From the NCBI GenBank assembly GCA_025331435.1, contig JAIWNI010000027.1, positions 186,001 to 250,000 of the forward strand: DNA of 64,000 nucleotides. Reading direction: 5' to 3'. The translations under genes and the position numbers were made by a program. Position 1 is the stretch's first letter, and the number at the start of each line of letters is the position of its first letter. The notes beneath the pieces were generated by a model. The model was given only the letters and a program-made list of their open reading frames with translations. It had not been told where the DNA came from and did no database searches. Below, piece after piece: positions 46,731-58,246 of the stretch. This DNA is from Choanephora cucurbitarum. Its lineage: Eukaryota; Mucoromycota; Mucoromycetes; Mucorales; Choanephoraceae.

Positions 46731-49700
46731 ATGACCACTCCACCTACTATTTGTTCACCTATCAATAAAAGGCGAATATATGAATCTTATCTAGAGAGTG
46801 CAAGATGGACAGTGGACAATACTGAGCACAGATACCAACGTTTAATAGATGCAAGTAATAACTCTCTTCTGATGACCTCTAAGCATCTCGACAACTTTTA
46901 TTTTTTCTTTATAGTCACCTAGAAGAAGAAGCATCTTGAAGGGATCACATACACCTTTAAGATATAATTCACCTTTATTTCAACACGAGCAAGTGTAAGG
47001 ATGTCTATTTTTTTTGTTCCTATTCTATCACTCATATCTATCACAAAAAAAAGAAAACGACGTGAACGTTTAGAAGAAAAGAAGAAAGTGAGTTTTGCTC
47101 CAGATACGCAATGGAGGTAAAGAAAGTGTGTGAGATGGAGAGAGAATGATAGTGTGTGTGCGTATGTATTCAATCTAGTGTATGATTTAGAATATTCAAT
47201 AGAGAAGATTCACCACCTATTCCAAACATCATTGAAGAAACAGAACCAGCTGGAATGTCAAGCGATCTCTTCACTTCTCCCTTGAATTCAACAAGAATCA
47301 GAGGATCCCCATTGGATCAACATAGAAGGTAAAAAAAAAAAAAGAATGCCCTGAGAGATAAGTGTAATGGGATCTAATGACTAGAGATAGACAACCTGAT
47401 CTATTTGGTAGTCCACCTACAAATAAAAGTTTACATCAAAGATCAGGCGGACACCCACCTAGTCTGCTAAACAAAGTCTATCATGAAGAACAACCTGACC
47501 TTACACATTTCTTACATCCACACCAAAAGAGCCCACATAATCTATTTGAAGATGATAGTGACGAAGAAGAAAGAGTGGAAGGCAGCAGTAGTCGAAAGAA
47601 ACAGAGGTTAGATGAAGATGTCACGATGGAAATAACACAGGTGATTGGACCTTTGGAGAAGAACAAAGAGCAAGAGCAAGAGGAAGAGGAAGACGATGCT
47701 ATGCAGATCACCCAAGAGATAGCTTATCCAATGGAATTCAGTCCATTACGACCTATTGCCTATCATAGTCCAATTCGACCTAGTCCTAGTCCAATAGCCT
47801 ATAGTCCATTAAGGCCTCAGTCAAATATGTTGGTAGCTTCACCTGCTACTGCTAAATCAACTCAATCCAGAATGAGTTCAGCCTATTCACCTGCCAAATC
47901 ATTTTATCTTCATGATCGATCCCCTCTCTCCACTCATTCTAGACGTAGTATGAGCATAGGATCAGATCATGTCTTTAGTTATGATCAAACGAGTAAAGTA
48001 TCTCAAGCAGACAACCTCAAAAACCTAAAGACTAATAGAGAGACCATTAGATTTATTAGAAGAAGAGTTCTCTGGTCTTTATGATTCCACTATTGAAGAA
48101 GGCGATCTAGATCCTAATATCACACTGACTGATTTTCTTCGTTATGTTGGTATTGAATTCCCTGATCTTACACCAAAGCCATTTAAGCCTACATTCCATG
48201 AAGCATCTAGTAAGTTGGATATTGATCTGTTGAGATGAAGAAGTGAACTGACAACACAATGACAGCATCTAGTGCTACTCTGACACAACAAGCCATAGCA
48301 GCTACTTCAACATTACCTCAACTTGAATTTTATGAAAAGGTAAACCAAAGCTTGGCTCAATTCCACTCTGTCTAACATTGTCTCTCTTTTTATAGATGGT
48401 CAAGAAGATCAATGATTTAATTGGACATACAAAAGAAAAGATAGAATTGATTGAACAAGGTATCAACCAAGCCAATCCTCAATTCTTTTTTGAGTTTAGA
48501 GAAGGCAGTGTGGAACTACGTACACAGATGGAATCGAGACTGGATAGACTCAAGACATATGCTCGCTTAAAGGCATCGATTCATTGGTTTGAATGGCTTG
48601 CAAATGAAGTAATACCCTTGGTAGACAAACTCAAACAAGCCATTGACAGTTTAGAGAACGATCAGAATGAGATTCAACAGTTTGAGGATATGATTCATTT
48701 GAAAGTAGCGGATATTGGTCTTTATCATACTGAACTATCACGTATCTTGAGTGAATTACAAGAAAAGGAAATCAAATACAATACACTGGACAGTAAACGA
48801 TTACAGAAGCTACAAGAAGAAATAGAACAACAACGGTAATAGAAAGAGTCAGTGGATAATCATCAAAAAAAGGGTGGAGACTCATTTTTTTTTATCAATT
48901 GCAGTGATACAATGCAAAGTTATCAGAAACAGTTAAATTCGCTTGAAAGCGAGGAATTTGAAATGGTAGAAAAGCTCGCTTTACTGAACAAACAAAAGCA
49001 AGATCATCTAGAGGCTATTCAACAGGCCAATCAGACATTAGAAGAACATCCCTATGTGACAGAAAAGGAGTTTGTGGCAGCAGCAGATACATTCAATCGA
49101 TATATGGACATTCACCAGTTTCGCTTAGAGAAGAATAATGATCAGCTCCTTCAGTTCAGTATGGGTGGAGGGATCCATATCACCTTTGATAGAATTCAGC
49201 TACAGAATCGAGCACCAAAGGCTGTTTTGATTCAACTGTTGGGTGCTCGAGAGATTGAGTTAGGTCCATTAGCTGAACTGGTGCATGGACTGAAACTGGT
49301 GGTTCGAGACAAATGGGATATGGATCAAGTAAAATGACAGAAAAACAACAACATAGCTATTTTATTAAGATATGGTTTTTTTTGTATAGATCACACAGGA
49401 TATTGCCATGTATTGGAATCGAGTCAGTATGATACAACATGAACTAAAGGACCTTCAAAAACGATTCTGGGTCAAGATAGAAGCATTGGAATCAGATTCA
49501 CCAGAGGAAGCTGGTTTTTCCTTTGATGTATGCTTAACGAGCTTTGTGGGTAAAGCGAAATTCACGATCTCTCTGGACATCACACCAAACAGCGTATTGA
49601 ATTATCCTGCACTTGATTTGGATCATATGAGAGTGAACTTGCATTATGGTCTGATAACGTAAGTAAGCTGAATCGATCGTTATTGCTTTCTATTCATGTA

Positions 49701-49839
49701 TCGTATTAGGCAAGAGGATTTAGAAGGTTTATTGAAGAAAGCTTTAAGTGAATCAGGCTTTACTAATCTAGTGGACACACTTCGAAATATTCTTGATCAA
49801 ATCTCAATACCCAATCATCGTGCATCTAGTCATCATTAA
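46731..49839 (+). CDS. SPC105: Kinetochore scaffold Spc7/KNL1 (Spc105) homologue
   Basis: Eleven exons (46731-46850, 46915-46994, 47054-47116, 47203-47328, 47385-47992, 48039-48209, 48266-48339, 48396-48835, 48905-49328, 49390-49658, 49710-49839) give 834 residues. The N-terminus has both PP1-docking motifs of KNL1: SILK in RRRSILKGS (46-49) and KVSFAPD (78-81). Two MELT-like motifs (MEIT 211-214, MQIT 236-239) would recruit Bub3-Bub1 after Mps1 phosphorylation. Many SP sites follow. The Spc7 domain begins with ITLTDFLRYVGIEFPDL, then comes a long coiled coil (about 415-620) and a C-terminal RWD-like region that binds Mis12. Intron 1 starts with GC (GCAAGT), needed to reach SPRRRSIL in frame. 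KNL1 is part of the KMN network linking microtubules to centromeres. Confidence 0.9.
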
Positions 49840-51515
49840 AGATTTCTTTACCTCTCATGCTTGTTAGAGATGACGTAAAAAATAGAGGCTATGTGATTCT
49901 GATAAATCAGTGAATTACAATCAACATTTTTGTATTTCCTTGTTTTTTTTTCTTTTTTTGGCATCAAGCTCTTTATACCCTTCTTCTTTTTTAAAGAAAG
50001 CATGTATCTACAAGACAACTTGTAGTAGGGAAAAGGGTCATTTCAAACAAATGGTATGAATGCAACCCTTCTCTTTGCCTAAAGAAAGAAGAAAGTTTCA
50101 TACTAAACAAAGCTAAAGAAAAAAAAAAGTTGTGTATGTCTATCGAATGCAATACAACTTTTTAAAAGCAACACTGACTTCCCATAGTTCATGAAAGGCA
50201 CTAGTATATGTGTTCTTTAGAACGACCAAAAGGTTTGCTTGTTCTTATTAAAGAAAAGGAAGAAGCTGTCATTGTTGTCACTGCCACCACTACTACTACC
50301 ACTACTACTACCACTACTACTACCACTACTACTACCACTACTACTACCACTACTACTACCACTACTACTACCACTACTACTACCACTACTACTACCACTA
50401 CTACTACCACTACTACTACCACTACTACTACCACTACTACTACCACTACTACTACCACTACTACTACCACTACTACTACCACTACTACTACCACTACTAC
50501 TACCACTACTACTACCACTACTACTACCACTACTACTACCACTACTACTACCACTACTACTACCACTACTACTACCACTACCGCTACTACTACTAATGAT
50601 GACCCCCTATCTCAACCACAAGCATAAAAAAGTCTCCTTGTGGCGTAGTGCTTTCGTTATTTCGTTCTGGCTTAATTGCTTTCTAGCGTCCATGCTTATT
50701 GGTTTGATGTTGCTACTCTGTATGGTTTATTGAAAATGATCAACGAAGAAGGTGTTTGAACATCTTTGTCCATTCGCTATAGTGTTTTTTTTCCTTTTAT
50801 GTTTATCACTTGTAGCTTTAAGGTTCTTGACTGCCAACCTTAAATGCTTACTTTGGTTATACTAGTTATTTTTCGATTGCCCAAGTAAAAAAAAAAGATG
50901 TAATAAGCAAACCTCTATCTTATGGGTTTGTTTCTTTCTATTTTGACAACAAAAGCTGCTTCATGATTTCATATCGTTTATGATGTACTCCGTGTGAACG
51001 GTATTTTGGATTTAAAGATTAAACTTTAAAAGTGGTTTATAAACTCCCTCCTTTCATAAACAACTTGGTTATCTACAGAAGAAAAAATAATGCATTGCTG
51101 TTGTTGCTTTCTCTTATTAGATTGATGGTAATACTCTCAATCTTGAATGAGTGTGTTGTGTTTCTTTCACAAGCTTAGTCATATGCAATGTCTCCCTTTT
51201 ATTTTAGGGTATGGATAGAGACGCTATATTTCATTTTGGCTTGTAAACAATTGAATTCTCTTAAGCATTACAAGAGAGAGTAAGAAGACTATCCAGGTGG
51301 AAAGCAACCTATCGCTTAACCCAATTTCCACCCTAGTTTTCTTTTTTGTTTAAACCAACAAGCCTTGGCTTCATTAGCCTAGACTTCTGTCGGTTACACC
51401 TGTCTAGTCTACTCAAGCCATAAACAGTATGTGGGGTATATTCGGGTAGAGTCGGATGAACTTGGTTTACTGTTCACTTGTATGAAAACATTTTTTTTTA
51501 TTGATAATTTTTGAT
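49840..51515. other. Intergenic region with minisatellite
   Basis: About 1.7 kb. A 12-bp array occupies 50287-50574 (listed separately). The array is open in all frames, so the flanking frames (poly-Thr, Leu/Pro, poly-Val) are weak gene candidates. Nothing else recognised. Confidence 0.5.
50287..50574 (+). repeat. Perfect 12-bp minisatellite, 24 copies of CCACTACTACTA
   Basis: Twenty-four consecutive units without a single substitution, followed by a variant (CCACTACCGCTA) and a few ACT triplets to about 50596. Because 12 is a multiple of three and the unit contains no stop in any frame, all six frames are open: poly-Thr and (Leu-Pro-Leu-Leu) on the plus strand, poly-Val on the minus. The plus frame 50208-50627 starts with ATG and ends in NDDPLSQPQA; the frame from 50239 ends in a hydrophobic helix. 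Neither can be supported as a real gene. Confidence 0.95.
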
Positions 51516-51719
51516 TTAGACACCTCCACAACTTCTTCCTACATCATTGACACCTAAGCCATCATTTATCTTTTGCCATTGGTTACGTGCTTGACCATCT
51601 GGTTTCATGAATTGAGTATAGGCTTTAGAAGGCTTTGCTTGACTACGAACAATGGTACCAATCAGAGCAACAGTAGTTACAGGAAACAAAAAGTAATTTA
51701 CGAATTTACTAGTAGTCAT
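51516..51719 (-). CDS. Small single-pass membrane protein, hypothetical
   Basis: 67-residue single-exon protein: MTTSKFVNYFLFPVTTVALIG forms an N-terminal membrane segment, then VRSQAKPSKAYTQFMKPDGQ and a C-terminus ending GLGVNDVGRSCGGV. Composition and the compact C-terminal motif look like a conserved small organellar protein, but I do not recognise the family. A longer in-frame start (51776) adds only a Phe-rich leader. A pyrimidine-rich leader precedes the chosen ATG. Confidence 0.55.
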   Translation of the reverse strand: MTTSKFVNYFLFPVTTVALIGTIVRSQAKPSKAYTQFMKPDGQARNQWQKINDGLGVNDVGRSCGGV

Positions 51720-51844
51720 GATAGAAAAGAAAAAAAAAAAGAGTTTTTTTATGTTTTTGCCCACGCATTCTCTCACACATCTTCTATTTAAACTTTTTTT
51801 TTAAATACCCGAAATAGACAAGCTGCATAAAAAAAAAAAAGTGG

Positions 51845-54481
51845 TTAATGCTCGATCTTGAAATGACCAATAGGAATGTCTGAATCATGACCATAGGACG
51901 GTTGTACAGAATTGAATGTTTGATCTATAGGTTGTGATTCCAAAGGCCCTATGGGAAGTGTGTGAGTAAGTCTAGCCTATACACCAACTACCGATAGTTT
52001 ACTGCTTAAGCCATAAAATCCAATTCTTTCTAATAAGGTGGTCTCTGCTCTAGATAAGACAGATGTAGAATGACATTGAAGTTTAAATTCAATCATCGTA
52101 TCAGATACTAACAGAGGATTTTGTCAGTCGCGTCAATCAAAGAGAGAGAGAGATTGAATTACGCTATACCTCGAGAGAGATCAAGTAAGATAGGACATGC
52201 TGGATAGAATGCGAGTACAAAAGAAGCATGTTCTGCACCACCGTACAAAATACGCTTCATATCATCACTTCAGTAATGTCAAATGAATAGACTGAGGCTA
52301 TCTTTTTTTTTTTTAAGAACATCCTACACTTACATTGTACGACCTTCACCTAGTATCACACTTAGAATGGATCGATAATCTTCATCACTCAATGTCCTAT
52401 CCACCCTATATCGTATACGACGATCCAAGCCTCTTTCTTCTTCAGTGTTGCTTGATGGCTAACATAGAGACGCTACTTAGCTCATTCACTCTCTTGATGT
52501 CTTCACCTTACCTGTCTTTTTTTCATCCATCTAGCGGTAGTATTGTCACGTAACTGCCTTTGTTGCCATGACTGCATCAATCGTTCCGACACTTCTCCTA
52601 ATCCTCTCCTTTGCATAGTGGCATTTAAACTTTCATGAAGGGGTACAGCAAAATGAAAATCATCCAAGGAAATGGTAGAGAGTGTGAAACAGGCGGCTGG
52701 ATCAGGACTCAAGTCGATCATCAGCATCGAATTCACCTGACAGGGTAACTGAGTAACGTCCATAGGGAGATCGTGTTCCCATACCGAATAACGTTCCATT
52801 TGGTTTTCAAAATGAGGCTCAAATCCACACACTGGGATACGTCTGACCAAACCCGTTTTGGAGAAATGCAACTGAAGTGTCCAGTCCTCGAGTTCCAAAA
52901 AGCGCGTTGACTTGATACAGACACGTACATGGGCTGTTGTCTGAAAGAGCGTGTGTTCGGATGAATGGGTCTGAATGATAGGCTGGATGGTGTATTCAAA
53001 TCCTGTGGTTTCAATTGAATTGCATTGCCCAATTGTTCGTTTCTGATGAATACTTTGGATGGCGTAGAGTGTACGGTTGATGGAAGTGAGTTTTTGGTTC
53101 AGTGCCTAGAAAGGAGCTGTTAGACGATAGACTAAGGGTTGTTTATATGGCTTACTTGTTCTTTTAGGTCCATCTGTCTCATCAGGGATTCACTTTGAGC
53201 TAATTCCCTTAGAGTCTGTTGAATGGATTCTTCTAGTGCTTTGGGATCGTTTTCTATAGAGACAGGCATTGGGTTGTAGTTGACTTGAACGAGATGAGCC
53301 TGTTGATGATCGGGATCAACCGTGATGGCCTTGAAGCTGTCATTGTGGTCAGAGGCAAGTGAGATCACATTGGATAAACCATGCAGAGGTATGTATTTCA
53401 TATCTGTTTGTTCTAGATAAAGTCGATAGACTCTGCCTAGTCCAGTAGCCACCAGGTAGGTAAATGTCTTTAAAAAGAGATGAGTGACATGCTATTGAAA
53501 TAGCTGTAGAGTGTTGTTACTTTACGTTGATTTTAGTCCATGCCTGAATGGTACCATTGAGATGGAATTGTTGATGTTGTAGACCTGTCTTATTTGAATA
53601 AAAGTACAAGACAATCGTACCTTGATTTCTTTCAGGTAGATATGTCAATGATACTATCCACTCTAGTCAAAAGATGAGCTTACCCTAATGCCATCAATTG
53701 ATTTGCATCATAATCTATCCACTCTATCTGTTCATGCGATTCCATACTGAACAACTTGGTATCTTCAGAACTGCTCCTCCAATAGACAGTACTATCCTGT
53801 TTAGCCAGCATGATTCCCTGACGCTCTTTCAACTGAAAGAAATCCACAAATGCTTCACTCAAGGACTCTACAGGCAAATGAGCTGTCACGTAGCGATCCT
53901 CTAAACCAAAGAGGGTGGTGGTACTCAAGTGATGACTGACTGTATCCAACAGGCGAACATCTTCTGTCTCAGAGAACAAAACCAGTTGGTTTGGTAAGTA
54001 AGTCATGATATGCACAACATGACTACTTATCTTGGATAAGCCATGCATGTCAATATCCATCTTTTCTTCTTCTATCCATCGAGCACGCTTTTTTCTAGGC
54101 ATCTCTTGACTTTCATGTCAACATGAGCACACCTTTTGTCTACTTTTATGCTTTTTTTTTTTTACCTTGACTCTATATCCCATTGATACAAGTCATGAGA
54201 GTGGGTTAAAATATAAAATCGACATTGATCTGAACCATGTCGACAGTGATTGACAATAGTATGGACTGCCTCTGGTATACACACGTCCTGAGGTAGAATG
54301 TTATATACAAAAGAAGATCTCAACAACAAAGGTTACTTACTTTAGATGGAAGGCCATAACAACGTCCTTGATGAATGGCTATACTCAGGTTATGAATAGC
54401 ACAATGAGCAAGATGATAGTGTACAGAAGGATCCCATGACAATGTCTCTTGTGTCAAGACAGTGGTTATGATGCGTTCCAT
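51845..54481 (-). CDS. Probable FAAP100/FANCB-like protein (beta-propeller, coiled coil, beta-sandwich)
   Basis: Ten exons (54481-54341, 54287-54166, 54094-53684, 53628-53526, 53467-53156, 53105-52512, 52458-52334, 52267-52170, 52107-52003, 51948-51845) give 704 residues with all phases consistent. Residues 1-330 show repeating beta-strand patterns (YILTHSHDLYQWDIESRKK, YLVATGLGRVYRLYLEQ, GLSNVISLASDHNDSFKAI), like a beta-propeller. A coiled coil follows (ALEESIQQTLRELAQSESLM, LNQKLTSINRTLYAIQSI), then LELEDWTLQLHFSKTGL. The C-terminus has SFVLAFYPACPILLDLSR and IEFKLQCHSTSVLSRAETTL. This order and the final strand-helix unit resemble the Fanconi anaemia core subunits FAAP100 and FANCB. Similarity is judged by eye and weak, so the gene is secure but the name is a hypothesis. 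Confidence 0.6.
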
Positions 54482-54624
54482 GACGTCTTTTTTTTTTTTA
54501 TATAAGAAAAAGTAATCAAAAGAAAGACGCCATCCATGAACCCCATCTCACCATGTTTTTTTTTTAAAAAAAAAATAAATAACTTTATATATATAGATAT
54601 AGACACATTAAGAAAGAAAGAAAT

Positions 54625-56844
54625 TTACATACGCTCCAAAGGTCTTAAACCCAACATACGCATGGCATTACCAAGAGTAATACGGGCAGACCAATACATG
54701 AGCAAACGAGCATCAGCAACAGCAGGATCAGCACCTCTGACCCAAAGGTTTTCAAAACAGGCAGAGATATCATGAGACAACTTGAAGGCATAAGTCACCA
54801 CATTACAAGGTTCATAACCATTCAACAAGTTCTTGATGAGATCGGGGTATTGAGAGACAGTACGGATGACATCTACAGCTTGAGGTTCGGTCAACAAGCT
54901 CAGGTCAGCCTGGTGGTTGACTTCAAGGCCACTTCGGCGTTCAATGGAGGCAAGACGGGCATGAGCATATTGAATGTAAGGTCCGGTATCACCTTCAAAG
55001 GTACACATACGGTCCATGTTGAATTCGTAGTTCTTGATACGACGAGCTGAGTTATCTTGGATCTTGACGGCCGAGAGACCGATCTCATCAGCCACGCGTT
55101 CGGGTTCATCAATCTCGGCATACTTGGCAGGATTCTTACGCATGACCTCGTGCATGGTCTCCTTGGCTTCGTTCAGGATATCTTCCAAAAAGACAACGGT
55201 GCCCTTACGTGTGGACATACCCAAGACCATACCAAAGTTGACATGTTCAAGACGGTTGGCCCATTCGAACTTGAGGAGTTCCAAGGTCTTGAAGAGTTGC
55301 TTGAGATGAAGGTCTTGTTGAGAGGCCACGACATAGATCATCTTGTCAAACTTGTATTTCTCGAAACGTTCGGCAGCAGCACCGATATCACGGGTCAAGT
55401 AAAGGGTGGTACCGTCTCTCTTTTGGACGACAGCCGTACCGAGATTGTATTTCTCCATGTTGATGATCTTGGCACCTTCGGATTCTTCCAACAGGTTACA
55501 TTCTTCAAGCATCTGAAGGGCCTTGGTCATGCCTTCGCCTACTTGAGATTCACCTGAATAGACATCGAATTGGATGTTGAGACGAGCATAGATTTCTCTG
55601 TACTTGACAATCGAGAGATCTCTGAAACGACGCCATAAGGCAAGTGCTTCTTCACTGCCATCTTCCATTGTCTTGAAATAAGCACGGGCTTCATCATCAA
55701 TGGCGGGATCTTCCTTGGCATCTCTGTTGATTTGAACATAGACATCGTACAAGTGTTTAATAGGATCAGCCACCAACTTTTCTTCTGAACCATACTTGGC
55801 GAAACCAACAGCCAAAAGACCTGTTGAAAAATCAATATAAAATCCTTATCACATCTCTACAAATAAAACTTTACCATATTGTTTGCCCCAATCACCTAAA
55901 TAGTTCATAGAAATCGTCTTCCAACCATTAGCAGTATAAGCATTAGCCAAGAAGGCACCAATGATAGTAGAACGAAGATGACCAGCATGGAAAGGCTTGG
56001 CAATGTTGGGAGAAGAGAATTCGATGATGATGGTCTTACCTTCACCAGAGGCATTGTAACCATACTTTTCAACCTTGGCAGACACTTGAGAGAGAGTCAA
56101 CTTGACCATGATGGCCTTGTTGATACGGAAGTTCAAGAAGGGACCGGCAGCAGAGGCTTCAGTGATATACTCGTTAGTCACAAAGGAAGCAGCCCATTCC
56201 TTGGCCAAGGCAGCAGGGTTGCCCTTGACACGAAGACGAGGGACAGCGATGGCCAGATCACCATTCTCAAGCGAACGAGGGTTATCGATGGCCTGATAGA
56301 CAACCACAGGATCCAACTGACCGAGTTCAGCCACCTGAACAGCAATCAGGTTTCTAAAGGTATCGACAGGGTTACTGGAAGGATCACTACCGGGGATATC
56401 AGGCATGACCAAGGTAGTTTTGGCGAGTTCAGTGGCCCATCCAAGTGCTTCTTGAGCAGCAGCAGTTGTCTCGACCAAGTGGGTGTACTCGTTCTTCTGC
56501 TCTCTCAACAGACACCAGGCAACATAATCCACCACACTCACCTCTGTTCCTGTCAAAAAGGCATTGGGTTGAATACGAGCCTTTAAGGCCTCTGTGTTGC
56601 CTGCTAATGCCAAATCCAACAGATGAGCAGTGACTTGATTGTTGGCTTGTGTTTCATCCAAGAGGTTGTTGGAACGAATGAGGTAACGGATGATATTTGG
56701 GATGGTACGTAAAGTGGTGTTGTTGACCTTTAAAGAGGTGTCAGAACCTGTTTGAACCGTGATAGTGTTCTTTAATTCAGGATGACTGGCAAGAATGGCT
56801 AAAAGACCAACAGAGATCGTCTTTGAGTTAAGGGTTAAACTCAT
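54625..56844 (-). CDS. Arginyl-tRNA synthetase
   Basis: Two exons (56844-55875, 55820-54625) give 721 residues. A class I synthetase charging tRNA-Arg. The N-terminal domain of about 170 residues resembles that of eukaryotic cytosolic ArgRS. The HIGH signature is HAGH (286-289) in SPNIAKPFHAGHLRSTIIG. FGMVLGMSTRKGTVVFLED carries the KMSKS-equivalent STRKG. The C-terminal anticodon-binding domain has QYAHARLASIERRSG and a DALR-type end (LLMYWSARITLGNAMRMLGL). No presequence is visible, so it is cytosolic or dual via another start. The intron falls inside the QYG-LLAVGFAKYG block and restores it exactly. Confidence 0.96.
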
Positions 56845-57684
56845 GGTGTATAAAGAGAAGAAAGAAAAGAAAAATGAAAGGTACTTTTTCTTTTTTTATA
56901 TATTGACAGACGGAAAGAAAATGAGTCATGTTCCCTCAAATGGTAACTAGAGCCAAGCCACAGATTACCTAACCCTTTATTCATCACCCCTATTATTTCA
57001 TTTTACGCTTCCATGGTCGACACATTGTGAGCTATCATTGTAGTCTTATAGAAGGCAACCATCTTCTCAAACATAGTCTCCTCTTTCTTCCTTTTCTGAA
57101 TACATACAAATGCTTTATAAAACCTCAACAAAAATGATACACACACACACACATATAGGTAATTCAGATAGGATTCAATATATTTTTTTTTATTAATAAG
57201 AAAAAACAGGAAATAGTTAATAATCTAAAGAAAAAGAAAAAATGGATGAATAAACAAATACAAACAACATAAAATGTAGGATTGCTTTTTCTTTTTTGTC
57301 AAATATGTCAGGCTCATTAAATCAGTTTTTTTTTAAAATCCACACGTATGATTAGGACGTGAAAAGTTATGCATCCTTCATATGACAAAAAAAATAGCTT
57401 TAGCCTATAAAAAAATTGACTTACCAATCATAAGATATAAAAAAGAAAAAGAGAGAGAAGAAAGAGAAAAATGTCAAATCATAAAAAATTTTCTTTTGAA
57501 GCAACCTTTAAATAGGCAAACCTAAAAGTGGCTTAGATCCATTCAAAAAATTTCTTTTGCACTATTTAAATTCTTTATCAGTCAACATTGCCTTCCAATA
57601 GGGAATATTTTAAAAAAAAAAATGAAAAATCCTTATTTAGAACACATCTTTGCATTCAGGAGCCATTTATTTTATGAAGGCTTT
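56845..57684. other. Intergenic region
   Basis: ArgRS promoter and 3' flank of the next gene. A short CA-rich tract lies near 57140-57152; otherwise AT-rich with no ORF or RNA gene recognised. Confidence 0.5.
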
Positions 57685-58163
57685 CTAATCCAATGGCACA
57701 TTGAGTTTATAAGTCGCTTTGATCCTTTTAGCAAAATCAGTGTAACCACCAATCATCTTTTGGTTCTCTAAATCACACCCTTCATAAATAAAAGGGGATG
57801 TTCTGTGACTGGTATTGAATTCCTTTTTTTTTTTTTGATAGAGTAAGCCTATTTGATCTGATCACCTTTTTATTTTATTTTATTTTACCTGTTGTAATTC
57901 ATTTGAGCGTTCATGCCATTGCTGTTGAATATAAGCACTGACATCTACTTTAATATGAGGATGTTGATTGGTCAGCATATCACCTATTCTGACTGCATTA
58001 GAGAAATAAGAACAAGTCAAGAATCCTTCCTATATATTAAAGTCAACCAGTCTGTTGATTGTGATTATCTTATGGGCATTACAATATGATAACATTCAGT
58101 CTTTTGAGGAATGGCCTCATCTACACTCTCTGTTGTTTTACTAAACCAAGAAAATAAGCCCAT
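57685..58163 (-). CDS. Stand-alone glutaredoxin-like domain protein (MDH1B N-terminal type)
   Basis: Three short exons (58163-58083, 58029-57889, 57822-57685), all phase 0, give 119 residues; none is long enough to stand out as an ORF. Start MGLFSWFSKTTESV. The fold cues are TCSYFSNAVRIGDML in place of a CxxC helix, then HIKVDVSAYIQQQWHE, TSPFIYEGCDLEN (cis-Pro loop of thioredoxin folds) and MIGGYTDFAKRIKATYKL (GG glutathione loop of glutaredoxins). The spacing CxYF..A, SPF/IIW.., GGY.DF...YY matches the N-terminal domain of animal MDH1B. Only one Cys remains at the active site, so it may bind rather than reduce. Function unknown. Confidence 0.65.
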
Positions 58164-58246
58164 GATAGAAAGTAAAGAAAAAAAAAGAAAGAAAAATAAG
58201 GCCCCCCTACTAAAATCAAAAGATTTTTTTTATTGTTTTTTTGTGC

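Noticed and set aside
50287..50574. CRISPR-like array
   Set aside because: Units are 12 bp, contiguous and without spacers: a minisatellite.
50208..50733. Poly-Thr, Leu/Pro and poly-Val ORFs
   Set aside because: Result of a stop-free 12-bp repeat; all frames are open, so openness is no evidence of coding.
51949..51987. Stop at 51977-51979 or a 36-nt intron as the end of the FAAP100-like gene
   Set aside because: A 54-nt intron (52002-51949) with a GTAAAC donor keeps the frame and adds a protein-like last exon.
55057..55557. 166-codon plus-strand ORF, and 55978-56586
   Set aside because: Antisense to the arginyl-tRNA synthetase exons; no independent features.
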